DNA of 64,000 nt, taken from positions 26,535,409 to 26,599,408 of the forward strand of contig OY727093.1 of NCBI GenBank assembly GCA_963402885.1, given 5' to 3'. This DNA comes from Antedon bifida (lineage: Eukaryota > Echinodermata > Crinoidea > Comatulida > Antedonidae). Of this stretch, positions 1 through 29,598 are shown piece after piece; position 1 is the first letter of the stretch; each line of letters opens with the position of its first letter. The notes below the pieces were generated by a model. It saw nothing but the letters and a program-made list of their open reading frames with translations, did no database searches and was not told where the DNA came from. A program made the position numbers and the translations under genes.

Positions 1-1149
1 ATGGCATTTTACCACAAACACATAATTCGTCATATTTTGATAATGTGTGTATGTGACAAACATTAATAAGCTATGATAATGTTATTATTTAGTTGATAAT
101 GTAAATAATATTTGTTTTCACAATTTTTTTTAAACGGCTATTTGTTAATTATATTGAAATGATAATGACATTTCATTATGACAATTTGTGTAAAAAGGGG
201 GTTTACTACACAACAAAAATATCAATGTTAGTGGTGATGAGTCAGACAAGGGCAGTTTACATTTAATCTTCTTAGCAAATCTGCTAACCTGTAAGTACTG
301 TATTTATATAAGGATAAGACAAAGGTCAAATAGTAAAGTTAAAAAAAACAATAGGGGTAACCTGTTTGCAGGTATGTTTGTAATGCTTCACTTCCTGTTG
401 TTTTGAAGTACATATTGATTTGCTTGTAATCTTCTTAATTGATGTTCCGAAAAGGGATAAAGATTTCCGAAAAAGAGATTTAAAGACGTTTAGAATAATG
501 GAGGCGGCAACTCTAGGGTTAATTAGCACCAGTAGACTGTTTTTTGTGGTTAAGTCGGAGCTGATCAGTTGACTCGAATTTCATCTTTCACTTTGATGTT
601 TACTATAAGCAATTAAACCTTGGCGTTGTTTTTGTCGGTGTGATCATTGAATCTTAACCGTTTGACTGTCATTTAGAGGGGTGTTGCTTAAAATGCACTA
701 GGGGGCTTTTTTCCACCCCTTTGATTGATCAGTTATAGTTATTACCAAAGAGGTGCCGATTGTTTATTCTAGATTTCAACCTGATCGTCCAGATGATACA
801 TAATATTTAACATCTGTTCGGTGTGTTTGTAACAAGTTTTTATTTCAAAGTGTCTGTCAAATTGTTCCATAAGGAGGTGATATGGACAATTTATTAAACA
901 GTAGTAAACTGGTAGAGACAATAAAAGAATGTTGTATTGTACTACAGGAATAAAACTTTTTCATTTTTTTTATTTGTACAGTATGTTTGATTATTATACA
1001 TAAAATAGGTTCCTGCTGAATGTATGCAATGAGGGTTTTTCCTTTTTTTAAAATTGATATTTATATTCCATTCCCTTTGACCTGTACAAAGGAAATATAA
1101 CCTAAGAAAATGACCTACATTACATCGACTAAGACTAGTACTGTAAAGT

Positions 1150-1410
1150 ACAGTGGAACCTCTATTAAGGGGACACTTAATAAGAATCTCCAGAATAGGG
1201 GTTAGAATGTACATACTGTAGTATTAAAAACATACTGTACAGTAATTGCCTCTCCTTCATTTCACAATAAAGTGGCCCGTAGTATGAATAACCATTTAAT
1301 ATAATAGTATCTCATAATAATGTCCCCTGAACTAAATATTATTATCAATATCTAGAATAAGAGTGTCTGCTGAATAGGGGTGTCTCAAAGGAGTGGTTCT
1401 ACTGTACTGT
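1150..1410. repeat. Dispersed GTAGAACC/GGGGACAC repeat fragments
   Basis: The stretch opens with gtggaacctctattaagggg followed by acac, and closes with tgtctcaaaggagtggttct and actgta. These are two inverted halves of a repeat that recurs at many places in this window (for example 6000-6185, 19470-19600, 41055-41205, 60775-60945). No coding capacity is seen. It looks like a foldback or MITE-type family, but its edges are too eroded to fix a target duplication. Confidence 0.6.
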
Positions 1411-3624
1411 ACTTTAGTACAGTTTAGACCAGCAATGGCTGAATCTAAATCTAAAATATGAAGCAAATTTTGATATAAAAACAATGAAAGTGGTAATTAA
1501 TACTTCTAACAATACAATCTAGACATCAAGTCTATTATTAAGTACCACCTTTTGTATTCTACTTTACAGACACATCCAACCAAAATTGACTTAGACCTTT
1601 CCTAACCACAAGTGTTGTACACAGCCATTGAAGACAATTAAACAACTATTAAACAAACAAATTGAGCTTATTCTATGCCAACAAAATACTAAGCCAACAA
1701 AATACTAACTTTCCACAAGGACGATGATACATTCTATAAAATAAATAGAAATAGTATAGCAACTAGCAAGTTTATATATTGACCGGTATGTAATCATCAT
1801 TAATTGTAAAGTAAAAAGAGGCTAACTTTATGATAATTTGTATAAAACCACTGTGTGTATAGAAAATTTAAACAAAGTAACAAAACGTTAAATGAAAGTA
1901 TCACCCCTACCACTTGTAACAGGTGATTATGAATAATGTTTAATACAGGTGGACGAATGGTCCATCACAGGTGGACAAGGATGACAAGATATAAATGTCA
2001 TCTTCTAATCATCCTCTGATTCACACGCTAACTATCTGCTGCGAGTGACGCATCATGTGAACTATGCGAGACCCTGTTGGTTTGACAGTCATAGTGATGC
2101 CGATGACGTTCTAATTACTCTTGTCACCGTTGTTGACAATTATAACAGTTTGTGACATTTAATACCTTAGTGTTGTTTTACCCCAACTTGTTGTCATCTT
2201 ATTAGAATATTATGCACTTAGTTAAAGGTTAAATAAAGTCTGTCCAGAGATTTGCATCAACATCAATAGATAAATGTTCTTATTATTCGCGAAGTTATAG
2301 TCCGGAGAACAGAATTATTACAAAACATTAACAGTGGAAGCTATTAGTAATTACTTCCGAAGACTGAAAAATGGGCATTTACAAATGGACATATGCACAC
2401 CCCAAGAAATATTTCTTGTTTAGTATTCTCTACAATACAGTACATGTTCAATTCAATAACCTCACTAGCACCATTTCAGGTTAAAGGTTAAACATTTAAC
2501 GGCATACTGTAAGCCTAATTGGAGGGATGTAACAATTCTGTGGAAAATATACACATTTACGTTTATTATACCTGTATATTTAATTCTCATCATAAAAAAC
2601 ATTAAACATTGGCTTTTATCTAGGTCAATATTAGCTTGTTGCACTCCTCCCATTAATGTTTTACTGAACAGCCAATCAGCAGCAAGAACCTTCATGTTAA
2701 TATCTATAGAAATAAATTCTGTAAATATGATACAGTAGATGGTAAATGTCGTATGACCATTGAGAAAATGGTATAACCCATCTGGCAATTTCCCTCCACT
2801 TTAATTTATTCAGAATATACTGTACGAGATTTGAGAATTTATTTTCCATTTTGCAATATTGTACTTATGTCACTCACATACAGAGTAATGTATTTTTAAA
2901 ATACCATATAATAACCATGAATTTTATAAATTTATATAACCATTTAGTGTACTGTAATTCTTGTTTTTCCAACTGATGAAGTTTAAAATACTTTATACTG
3001 CAACTGTAATTAATTCAATTACATTTTTAAAAGATTAAATTAGTATTAATAATAAATATTTTAATAGATGAATACAATCTGTATTAAATATTTCAGTGTG
3101 CATTTCACTTGCTTCTAGCATTGGCTGCGTGCCAATAACACGGTCATGAATATTCATGTTATTCTGTTGATTGCAAATTGGGTGTTTGTTGCAAGAAATG
3201 TTTCCAATATTCAACAAAAAAAGTGTTTGACATTTACAATAAGGAATGACGTTATTTGAATAAAGTAATCAAATTGAACTTTGCCTTACTACAGTAATCT
3301 TCTAAACTCTAAGTGTATTGTAATATTTGATTAAACCTTATTAATTACAGTACAACTACTGTAGTGTAGTAATACCACTCTTTTATACAGTACCAATAAA
3401 ATACAGTATATGCAACTGACCATGGGACTGTGTCCTCTAAATGGGGTCCACTCAAAAAATAATTATTATTAATAATTCATAGACTAATGAACAATTTTAA
3501 TGTATTCAATTCTGTGTAAAATATAATTAAAAATGTTGTAAAAACTGTAAACACACTAGGAGATGATACTCTAATCTTTTGATATCAGTAAGCTTTTTGT
3601 CTTCCAAAAGTGAATTTTTTTAGA

Positions 3625-3770
3625 TCTATGGCTTTACGTCCTATCTGAAGGATGAGGCAATGACAGTAAAACATTTACGACAGACAGGTCTCGAACCCAT
3701 GCCTTTTACTAATCCGATTCTTTTCCATGACATCATGTTTTGCTCTCAACGCCATATTGTTCTTCTGTAT
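3625..3770 (-). mobile_element. tRNA-derived SINE relic
   Basis: On the minus strand the sequence reads atggcgttgagagcaaaaca, then, about 35 bases later, gcatgggttcgagacctg. These are spaced like the A and B boxes of a tRNA-type RNA polymerase III promoter. A second copy with the same layout lies at 21200-21340. It does not fold as a functional tRNA, so a degraded tRNA-derived SINE is the best call. Confidence 0.55.
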
Positions 3771-5034
3771 TTACAATACTGTAAGTGTATAAATATCTAG
3801 GGCTTAACTGATTACAATTGGCAAACAATATAGCTGTTAAATGACGTGATAGTTAATGCCATATACAGGGCAATCTATTTATGTATAGGCTATCAAATTT
3901 ATAATATGAGTTTCTGTTTACATAGCTTGTGTCATAAACACAATGGTTAAAAACAGAGTAGAAAATGTTCCTGAATTGTATTATTACTAGTATACTGCAT
4001 TATAGCAGAAACCGTTTTTAAGGTCTACTGTTGCTAACATCCACATTAATTATGTCAATGCCAACAAAATAGATGTTATGAGATTCGTGATGGTGATTTC
4101 ATGATAAAGTATAATTAATTTCCAAATATAAAGTTCAGCAATTATATGTTGACGTCAAGATTCTAACATTTACTAGGGTTTCGTAAGGTGGGTCATAACA
4201 ATAAAATTAAGATTTGTAGCAAATTTAGGTTCGATCACTGCAGCACTCAACTAACCTAGCTAAACCAATTATATCCATGATGTTGGGATGCTAAACATGA
4301 TAGGCATACAGAAGCACTGTTACATCAGTATTGTTTAGCTAAGCGATGCAATCATACGCAAAGTAACGATAGAGTTATCGATAAGGCGTCATGTAAACGA
4401 CAAGCTAGGGATGCAACAGTTTTAAATTACAAATGTAAAAAAAGTTGAGTGTAATATATAACAGTTCGTTTAACCATGATTATATGTGACAGTTTGGATG
4501 GAAACGAAAAATTTGATAATTATATCGCACAGAACTTCACAGCGAACATGCTGGCATTGAGAGAATTCGGAGAAACAAATTATATATATATTGTTAATAG
4601 TGTTCTACAAGCGTAGATAAATCAAATAGACAGATAGAGAACTAATGTGAAGCCAAACTCAACTATAAGATATTTATGAGATTACAGAATCACATGGCAG
4701 CTGCAATTGGTTTATTTAAGGCCACATGTTGACGGGATCTTCTGGTTCACTAGTCGTGCCTTACAAGATTTGCCTATGGGATTTTAACAAAGTGATTTCA
4801 AACGACAATCGATCTTGGTTGAGGCTTTGGAGACCATTATAGTTCTACATTTACCTATTCTTGCATAAAGTCTTAAGATGAATTTTTAAACTATGCATAT
4901 TTTATGGATGTGTGAATTTGAGCACGGTGCGAATTTAAAGTTATTGATTTGACAGGGATGTCGTACGACGATGATAATGTGTTAGGATGCACTACTGTTA
5001 AATGACTTAAACTTACAGTGAAACAAATGAAAAA

Positions 5035-5447
5035 AGTCTGCTACCAAATAATAATAAATGTATGCTACCAAATAATAAACGTACGCTACCAAATTATAAA
5101 TGTACGCTACCAAATGTTAAACGTATACTACCAAATGATAAATGTATGCTACCAAATGATAAATGTACGCTAGTGTTACCAAATGATAAACATACTGTAC
5201 ATGCTACACTACCAATGATAAGCATACGCTACCAAATGATAAATGTACGCTACCAAATGATAAATGTACGCTACCAAATGATAAATGTATGCTACCAAAT
5301 GATAAATGTATGCTACCAAATGATAAACATACTGTACATGCTACACTACCAATGATAAGCATACGCTACCAAATGATAAATGTACGCTACCAAATGATAA
5401 ATGTACGCTACCAAATGATAAATGTACGCTACCAAATGATAAACGTA
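5035..5447. repeat. 21-bp minisatellite (taccaaatgataaatgtacg)
   Basis: About 18 tandem copies of a unit close to taccaaatgataaatgtacg follow one another. A longer variant containing aaacatactgtacatgctac appears twice, at about 5186-5230 and 5325-5370, so part of the array was duplicated as a block. The open frames across it are only a by-product of the repeat and show no protein family. Confidence 0.9.
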
Positions 5448-5984
5448 CATAGCCGGACACATGTACATACATAGTACAAAATAAAAATTAGATATTGTAT
5501 TATTGACACAATAATAATAAGTATGTTTGTTATAACTACTGTAGATTGTATCAATTTAAGCCAGATAAGCCATTCGACACGTTCGAACAAAATCTAATAA
5601 TACAATATAACATATTTTAGTACTTGCTTTTTTTTTGTACCGTAGTTTGTTTATTATGTATAGGTCATGTGAGGCCTTCTGGCACTTAACCTAGCTATCT
5701 ACACAAATGTGATTTAATCGGTTTTGACATAACTTTTTTTTTTAGAATAAAAAGCATACCATATGCTTTAAGTTGTTATTGTGCTGCCTGTAATAAATGT
5801 TTGCTTTTAAAAAATAAAATAAAACATTTTCCTATTTGTCATTCAGTTAGTGGCGGTAATTATGTTGTTGGGTTCGATTGAATAAAATAAAATGAATAAA
5901 AATGAATAAAAAAAATTTGAAACAAAATAATATATCAAGATAAATGTTCTATCACTTAATTTTTGGAAAGAAAAAAATACAGTA

Positions 5985-6190
5985 CAGTAAAAATCCCTCC
6001 TTTGCTATTCCTCTATTCAGGGGATGTTACTCCTATTATGGGATACTTTTTCTGTAAAACAAATAATCATTACCGAATGTTTTAACACATTTGGCCAATT
6101 CAGGAGATATCGCTAATTAAGGACATTTTTAAAGTGACATTCAGTTAGGTCACAAAGGTGTCCCTTCGATAGGTTCTACTGTAGTGGCAG
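5985..6190. repeat. Full-length copy of the GTAGAACC dispersed repeat
   Basis: The left part has ctctattcaggggatgttac; the right part has aaaggtgtcccttcgatagg followed by ttctactgtag. The halves are imperfect inverted copies around an AT-rich middle. It ends about 120 bp before the first MAP3K exon seen. Confidence 0.55.
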
Positions 6191-6313
6191 CTATATTAAA
6201 TTTAACAGTAGTGCAAATTATATTTTATGTACAGTAGTCCCATCTACTGTACCTACTTATGTACAGTATATATTATATAAAACTGAATTTTTAAATTTGT
6301 TTTTATTTCACAG

Positions 6314-23049
<16,736 letters not shown>

Positions 23050-25650
23050 ACATATCAGCAAGTCTACTGTACAACCTGGCAATTTCTGTATATGAAAACC
23101 TGGCAACTGATGTGACAAAGACCAAAACATGTGTTATGTTTTAGTTAAATAGATAAGAAGGTTAACATTTGCCGGTTCCAAAATATATTATTTAATTCTA
23201 AAGTAAGCGATTATAAACTACATTCCTTAAGCACTTGGTGTTTGTCAGTATTCGGCAATATCTGTTTGCTAAATCAGGTTTAATACAAATTTAGTCTTCA
23301 GATGATTTTCTGAAATCTATTATAATTATGTTTTTTTCTGCCCATATGCCTAAAGATTGTGGTCGGGATTCGAGCTTTTAAAGTGTGCTCAGTGCCAGAT
23401 GGATTGATTTATCTATTTATACATCTCTGTGCTTGTATAGTTGTGTGAGAGTGTTAATAGTTTAGTGTGGAATGGTGCATTAAGTGGAGGGTGTCAGATG
23501 GTGACATATAGTAGCAGATCCAGGATTTTGAAATATAGGGTGGGGGGGGGGGGGACGGAGGGGGATGGAGCAGAGGGCCTAATAATGGTGAAATAAATTG
23601 GGGAGTCCTGGGCCCGCCTTGGATCCGTCTATGCCATACAACAAATAAATATATTTTGTTTTTCTGCTCTATGGTTTATGCATTGACCTATAAATTATGT
23701 AGGTAGGTCCATGGTTTGAGTATGCGAAATGTGTTTTTGGTATGTATAGGTGTGTGCAACAGTGACTGTAGCTATGTTGTGGGTACGTGTGTGTGTGTGT
23801 GAAGTGAATTGGGATTTGTAGGATAAAAGACTCGCATTAATCATACAGGTTGGGCATTTTAATAATAAAATAAGTTTCCTCTGTATAAAACAATAATATA
23901 TCAATCAGTAGTTAAAACGTTGGTTCAAAGTTATGTACATGACTTTACATTTCTGTGCTATGTTGCAAAAAATTCAAATATTTCAGCGTTGAATTTCATT
24001 ATTGTTATTTGATTATAAAAATGTCATTCTGTGTGAAATTAGTAATATTTAAATGTTGGTTATTATCAATTTCAGGAAAATGTGTTATCTGTAAAAAAAA
24101 TGAATCTAGCTTAGAATCATTGTTTATCAGTCTGTCTGCTTGTCTGCTGGTACTCCAGCTTAAATGCTTTATGGGAGAAAGCCTTTTTTACGACTACTTT
24201 AAAATCCTGAAGTCAAACTTAACAATCTTATTCAGCAGCATTTCTAATTCTTGTTGCAAGCATTTGTTAATATTTTAAATGCTAAACATTTTATAGTTTG
24301 ATTAAAGTAAGGTAATCATGCCGTGATTAAAGTAAGGTTTTCGGTACACCATTTGTTTCCGAAAGGAAAGAAAGTTGAGAATTTCTCGACAATTTGGTTG
24401 TTATGCAACGGTCTTCTGGACTAATTTATAGGTTGTGTAATATTAAACAACAGAGGGTACACAACATAGAATTTGTATCACCACCAAACAATAGAGGGCT
24501 GTACCAAATGTTAGAGAGTGGTATAATATTCTTGTGGATGATCATGTATACTGACATAATTCTGGTCATCTAAAGCAGGACCCACTTCACTTGCCAGACA
24601 ACAGCGCTTGATTCCTAATGCTGATCTAAAGTAACGATAAAAAAGGACTTATTTACCTAACAAGCATTTAATAATTGTCTAACTTGGTTTACCTCATTGA
24701 AGCAGACTTTTGGAGTATTCGATTAGGAACTTTGTCCTCAACAACAAAATCTGTTGAGTACTATGTGAATAGTGACAATGCAAACATGTTTGTTTGAGTG
24801 TACCAGACACTGTTTAAGAAATACTCAATGGAAAATAACAATAACCCAACAAAAATAACCTAATCGAATACTCCAATCAATGGAATCCATATTGGATCTT
24901 GTAAAATTTGATATGTATATACATATATGATCCAGCATATACCTGGACTATCTAAGCAACGAGGTATCCTTATGATACCAATAGAATGCACAGTCACTGA
25001 GTAACTATACTGTCTGTTGTTGATAGAATTTAAATGCAGGGAAATATTCTGTTTTATGAAGTTTAATGTATTCTAAGTGAATTTTGTGTTGACATTTATT
25101 TACAGAAAGTTTTTAAGAAATAGAGTTTTATGCATTGAAGAAAAAATAATGCTTGAATATTTTAATTGAGAATTGAATATTACGAACGTTGATTATAGCA
25201 AATATACAGCTAGTATTTTAACATACAACAATCATTGTTGAATATATAGAGTACTGTATATATAGTTTCTAATAATTATTTTTATTGATCTGTCGTTCTA
25301 ATTTATAATTGTGGTAACATCATAATCATGGTATAATATCATACTGAATATTAAGTATTTAAATTGACAGATTATCATATACTGAATCTATTAAACCTAA
25401 TTTGAATATTACAGGTGTGATAACTTAACACCTGGCTTTAACTCAGGTGTATTTATATATCCAAGGCTGATGTTTAGTAATTAGTGTTCTTTTCTATTGA
25501 AATTCTATAGAAACTTTATTGAGGTTCTATCTAGTGGAGTTGATGAGAAATTATCAACAAATAAATTAAAACATTGGTTTCAGAGGTTTCCATTCATATA
25601 GTATCAAGGAAAGAAAGGAGATACTAAAATGTTTGAATCCATTGTTATGC
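23050..25650. other. MAP3K 3' flank, 3' UTR not delimited
   Basis: No coding exon is seen. It holds a 13-G run (23542-23554), a (GT)7 run (23787-23801) and AATAAA motifs near 23595 and 23645 that could end the kinase transcript. The true poly(A) site cannot be chosen from sequence alone. Confidence 0.5.
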
Positions 25651-25659
25651 AGTGACCAA

Positions 25660-25912
25660 GACCCGATTTACACTTACAATTGGGTCCTGGGCAGCTCTAG
25701 GATATGGTCCAAATTGAATTTTTTGCTTCAGATCCAGCGTGTTTACACTTGCCTTCAAGCCATTGGTCACGGTTCACTGCATAAGCCAGCCAAAAAGTAA
25801 AATCTGCTCCTTGACCTACATTGAGATATATCCAGGCCCAAAGCCATCCAAAATTTGTGGAGTATTTACACTTGTCGATTGGCCCGCCTAAATCCTAAGT
25901 GTAAACGGGGTC
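25660..25912. mobile_element. Short inverted-repeat (MITE-like) element
   Basis: The left end is gacccgatttacacttac. The right end, on the minus strand, is ggaccccgtttacacttagg. The ends match at about 14 of 16 core positions, around a 220-bp non-coding middle. Clear target duplications are not visible, so the superfamily is not called. Confidence 0.5.
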
Positions 25913-26574
25913 CAAGTTACATACTCCAATAGAACCTCAGAGTAGCATAGAACCAAGGTATATACTCATGTAAATCTATTGTATGCCATCAATGTAACTA
26001 ACATGGTTTCACATTATCTACAATTCACTGTTTTAACTATTGAAGTTGAAGCTCTCAGTCTGAACGTTAAAATTGTTATAATGATTTCACATTATCTACA
26101 CGTCAGAGTGTCAACACTTCAACTGTGAACACAATGTTGGAATTATTAACAACTGTTTAGCACATTCTATCAATGTTATAGTTATTTAACACTCATAGCT
26201 ATGAAATTGTTTAAATTTTACATTGCCCATTGCTTTTTTTATATGTTTGATTCATATATGACTTGCCATGCCACATTTTATTTTGAATTTATTCATTTAA
26301 AGCAAAATTTATATTTTAGTAACAATGCTGATAGAATCTTAATTTCTTTGACCAAATATTTTTGAGAAGGGCAAACATATTTTATAATATTTGCCCTTTT
26401 AAACTATTTTTTTCTGAAATAAAAAAAGTACTTACTGTATTAATATCAATTAAATGAAAGTTGCCTAAAAATGTGCAATGATAAAACTGTATTGAAAACT
26501 CCATAACTAGAATTGAACTAGAAATTATGCAACAGGTAAAAATTAAAACAGGTAAAAATTAAAACTGGTTAGCT

Positions 26575-26830
26575 TTAACTTGTTTAACACTAACCAGGAG
26601 TTAACCAATGAAAACATAGTTTGTTAAAACCTGGTTAGTTAAATTGGGTTAATGCAATTATGGTTTAGTTAACCAGGTTATTTTTGGTTAGTAATACAGG
26701 TTAATACAATCAAGATTAGGTAACCAGGTTGTATTAATTTGGTTAGTAAAACAGGTTAATGTAATCATGGTTTGTTAACCAGGCTAATTTGGGTAGTAAA
26801 ACTTGGTATTGTCAAGTTGTAACGGGTTAA
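26575..26830. repeat. Degenerate ggttaa/aaccagg tandem repeats
   Basis: Diverged units of about 55-60 bp built from aaaacaggttaatgtaatca and ggtttgttaaccagg recur four to five times. No coding capacity. Confidence 0.6.
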
Positions 26831-27416
26831 GAAATCAATATTGTATCTGGATATATGTCACCCGTGTGTGCTAAATGCTTTTTGTCCGAGGCCTATGTGC
26901 AATTGTTGTTTGAGCATTCCATCGGATTGTCTTAACACATTTAAATTAAACAAAAAATATTAAATTTAATTTTAAAGTCTTTCCTAACAACGAAGAAAAC
27001 ACTTTTTGTAAATTTTCTTCAAATTATTGTAAAAAGACAATGTTGGTCAAAATCTGTTTTATTTATAAATCGCTAAAGGTGTTTAAAACAAAAAAAAAGA
27101 GTGTTACCGTACCAAATGATTCCCAAATCCTTTTAAATATTGTATCCCATGTAAAACTATTAATGTGAACTTTTTATCCCCTTCATGTGAAGTTAATCGT
27201 TTTTATTGTACCCTGTTTGAATAGTTTTAACAGCCTGGTGGTCACATTAATTTTTCACAAAATTTGTTCTGTCAAATATAGTGTGATTTATGAAGTATGT
27301 TATTGTAATATAGACAAAATAAAAAAATATACATATCTAAAATTGTCTTATTTGTCATTATTGGATGGTTGAAGTTCACACGTACAATGTAAGCCTTGCC
27401 TTTGTGTGTGAACTAG

Positions 27417-27525
27417 GCAGTGGTTTTGACCCACTCGCAACACCACATCCTCAGCGTTATATGTACGACAGCTACATACCCACATCTACCCCACTAATGC
27501 CAGAGAATAACTCCAGTGATGCTTG
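27417..27525 (+). other. Possible orphan terminal exon
   Basis: After tgtgtgtgaactag a G+C-richer stretch is open for 35 codons and closes with tga taa. The frame reads SGFDPLATPHPQRYMYDSYI and then PTSTPLMPENNSSDA. Base composition and residue mix look coding, unlike the flanks. The phase needed (2 bases to complete a codon) does not fit the last MAP3K exons, so it cannot simply be an alternative end of that gene. No family recognised; it may be chance. Confidence 0.25.
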
Positions 27526-28333
27526 ATAATGTTTTTTTTAATGTATCAGCATTTTAAATTTGATTGCTGATAAAATAATTTATTCAGCTCTTGTATCTGA
27601 AAGCATGTGAATTGTAAATAATGGCTGAAAACATTGTGCGTGTACAACTGGCATTTTAACCACGCCAGTTTTAAGCTCGTAACGTTAGTGTGACTACTTC
27701 GTATGTTGTACTGCATAATACTGTACTTTAGTCCAGGCAAATCGCAAGCAGAGACTAGACCTCTCCCACTAGAACACACTTAGAAAAATGTTAATGGCGT
27801 CTTTGCTTTCAATACATCTTGATAACAGAGACTATCCTACTGTAGGTTCTGGGCTGGTTTCCATGGAAAAATGTGCAATGGAAAATGTCCCAGGGAGAAA
27901 CCAGCCTGCTCCACTACCCCCCCCCCCCCACCCCCTACTGTACTGTATAAATGACATAATATTGACAGGTTAGTGGGGTCTATGTTTGTAAGTAATATTG
28001 AAAACAAAAGGCTAAACCTAAAGCACAATATTGAGAATTTTTAGTAGGGATCTCCATTTCATAATTTCACAGAAACACTTTAGTTTAATGCACCGTAGTT
28101 GGGCGTACTGTTTTTTTTACCATACTGCTTTTAATGGGCCGTTTGTATAATGGATCGCGTGGCCACTCACTTGCTCGTAAAGTAATTGTTTAAATTTAAT
28201 ATGTATTATTCTATTCACTGATATTTAAAAACATAAAAACAAAAGCAGTCATTAAAATTAATGGTACATCAGCATATGTTTAAAGTAAGAGCTATAGACT
28301 ATATACACTGCTTTATTCTATTTAATATAAAAC

Positions 28334-29227
28334 ATGGCTGATGATAAGCAAGTTCGTGTTATTCTCTGGTGCATTCCTCGTACAGTGTCTACTGCGTTTT
28401 CAAAATGCATGAGTAACCTTGACGACGTTCAGATCATACATGAGCCATACGCGTCTGCGTTCATCCGTGGACCAGAGAAGTTCCCGCCATCAGTAGATTT
28501 TGCAAAAAATCATGAGAAAATTATAGCTAAAACAAGTCAGGTTGACTTAGGATTTGATGCTGGTTGGGAAACAGACAAGGCAACATACAAGTTCATAAAA
28601 GAGAATTTGTTGATGGCAGAATATCCAGACAAGAAAGTTGTGTTTGTCAAAGATATGTCATGCGGTATTGCATGGAAGCTGCACATGTTGCCAAAAGGTT
28701 ACCGCCATGTATTCTTGATTCGTAATCCATTAAAGGTTTTCTTATCTTGGAAAAAAGTGTTAGAAAAAATGGGAAAGGTATATAAATGTGAATATCCGTT
28801 GGAAAACAATAACAATCTTATTTCAGAAAAGTATTTTTTTGGAGAAAGTTTCCAACTCTACGAGCATCTTGTAAAAACTGGAATCGAGCCAAACCCAGTA
28901 ATCATAGATTCTGATGATCTTTTGGAAACACCAGAATTCATCTTAAGAGAGTTTTGCAAGCGGACAGGAATTCAGTATAAAGACGAACTGTTGAGTTGGA
29001 AAGCAGGAGATAGTGTTGTAAAGAATTGGAAGTTTTGTAAACATTTTATGAAAGGAAACCAATTATGTGGTTATTATGATAATGCTTTTGCAAGTCAGTG
29101 TTTTTACAAATCTAATCCACCAGCAGACCGAGCTGATCTATCAGAAGATGTGAAAATATGCGTCAACGCATCTATGCCGTATTATGAGAAAATGTACGCA
29201 CTCCGTTTGCATGAAGAAAAGCAATAA
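28334..29227 (+). CDS. Intronless sulfotransferase-like P-loop protein
   Basis: The 297-residue frame starts at aaacATGG and runs uninterrupted to TAA. Near the N-terminus VILWCIPRTVSTAF (9-22) sits where sulfotransferases have their 5'-phosphosulfate loop. FLIRNPLKVFLSW (127-139), with Arg130 and Ser138, matches the 3'-phosphate motif after a beta strand. HEPY (36-39) and the aromatic, Cys-rich C-terminal part are as in a distant family of cytosolic sulfotransferase-like proteins that use the PRxxST form of the loop. The expected reaction is transfer of sulfate from PAPS to an unknown acceptor. No signal peptide or membrane segment is seen. It is single-exon between two many-exon genes. Assignment to the sulfotransferase fold is fairly firm; the substrate is unknown. 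Confidence 0.82.
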   Translation: MADDKQVRVILWCIPRTVSTAFSKCMSNLDDVQIIHEPYASAFIRGPEKFPPSVDFAKNHEKIIAKTSQVDLGFDAGWETDKATYKFIKENLLMAEYPDKKVVFVKDMSCGIAWKLHMLPKGYRHVFLIRNPLKVFLSWKKVLEKMGKVYKCEYPLENNNNLISEKYFFGESFQLYEHLVKTGIEPNPVIIDSDDLLETPEFILREFCKRTGIQYKDELLSWKAGDSVVKNWKFCKHFMKGNQLCGYYDNAFASQCFYKSNPPADRADLSEDVKICVNASMPYYEKMYALRLHEEKQ

Positions 29228-29598
29228 TAATTCTGTTATGGTACTTTAAGAAGTTTTAATTAATAATAATATAGAGGCATTCCACAGTATTTTTTTGTTA
29301 CGGACGGTACATTTTTGAGAATATAACTAGACATATCGAATATAGAAATTAAAAAGAATACAAGATTCAATGGTCAATGTTAATTATGAAAGTCAAAAAA
29401 AGAAAAAAGACTGTACAAAAAAATGGATAGGACGGAAAATGGACATGTATTTTAAGAAGGTTTACGTATTGTAATATTTCTCTTCATTTAAAATATTATA
29501 TATTTAAATTGTATTATTATTATTATAGCTGATGTTTGACAACTTTGCAAATGTCAAAAGAAAGGCCTGGTTGGCAATAGTTGTACATCTTTCTGTAC

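Larger units (their letters stand above)
1..6313. other. Non-coding 5' flank or first intron of the MAP3K gene
   Basis: I find no convincing exon here on either strand. The open frames are short, AT-driven and without splice or family support. The stretch holds fragments of the dispersed GTAGAACC repeat, one SINE relic and a 21-bp minisatellite, listed separately. The first coding exon seen for the kinase (from 6314) opens in mid-codon after a splice acceptor, so the true start exon is upstream. It is either unrecognised here or outside the window. Confidence 0.6.

Noticed and set aside
2465-2788. 107-codon minus-strand frame
   Set aside because: Longest frame of the 5' flank, but no domain, no splice context and repeat-like composition.
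4150-4157. Full CRE site TGACGTCA
   Set aside because: A single 8-mer with no promoter, transcript or conservation evidence; expected by chance at this scale.
4477-4624. Candidate N-terminal MAP3K exon (short ATG frame)
   Set aside because: No donor in the required phase, and no similarity to known DLK/LZK N-termini.
5062-5474. Repeat-coded small proteins (LPNDKC-type)
   Set aside because: The frames come only from the 21-bp minisatellite; no start context, splice support or family.
27852-27906. 10-bp inverted repeat ggctggtttc/gaaaccagcc as a terminator or regulatory hairpin
   Set aside because: Short arms near a C-rich run; no supporting context.
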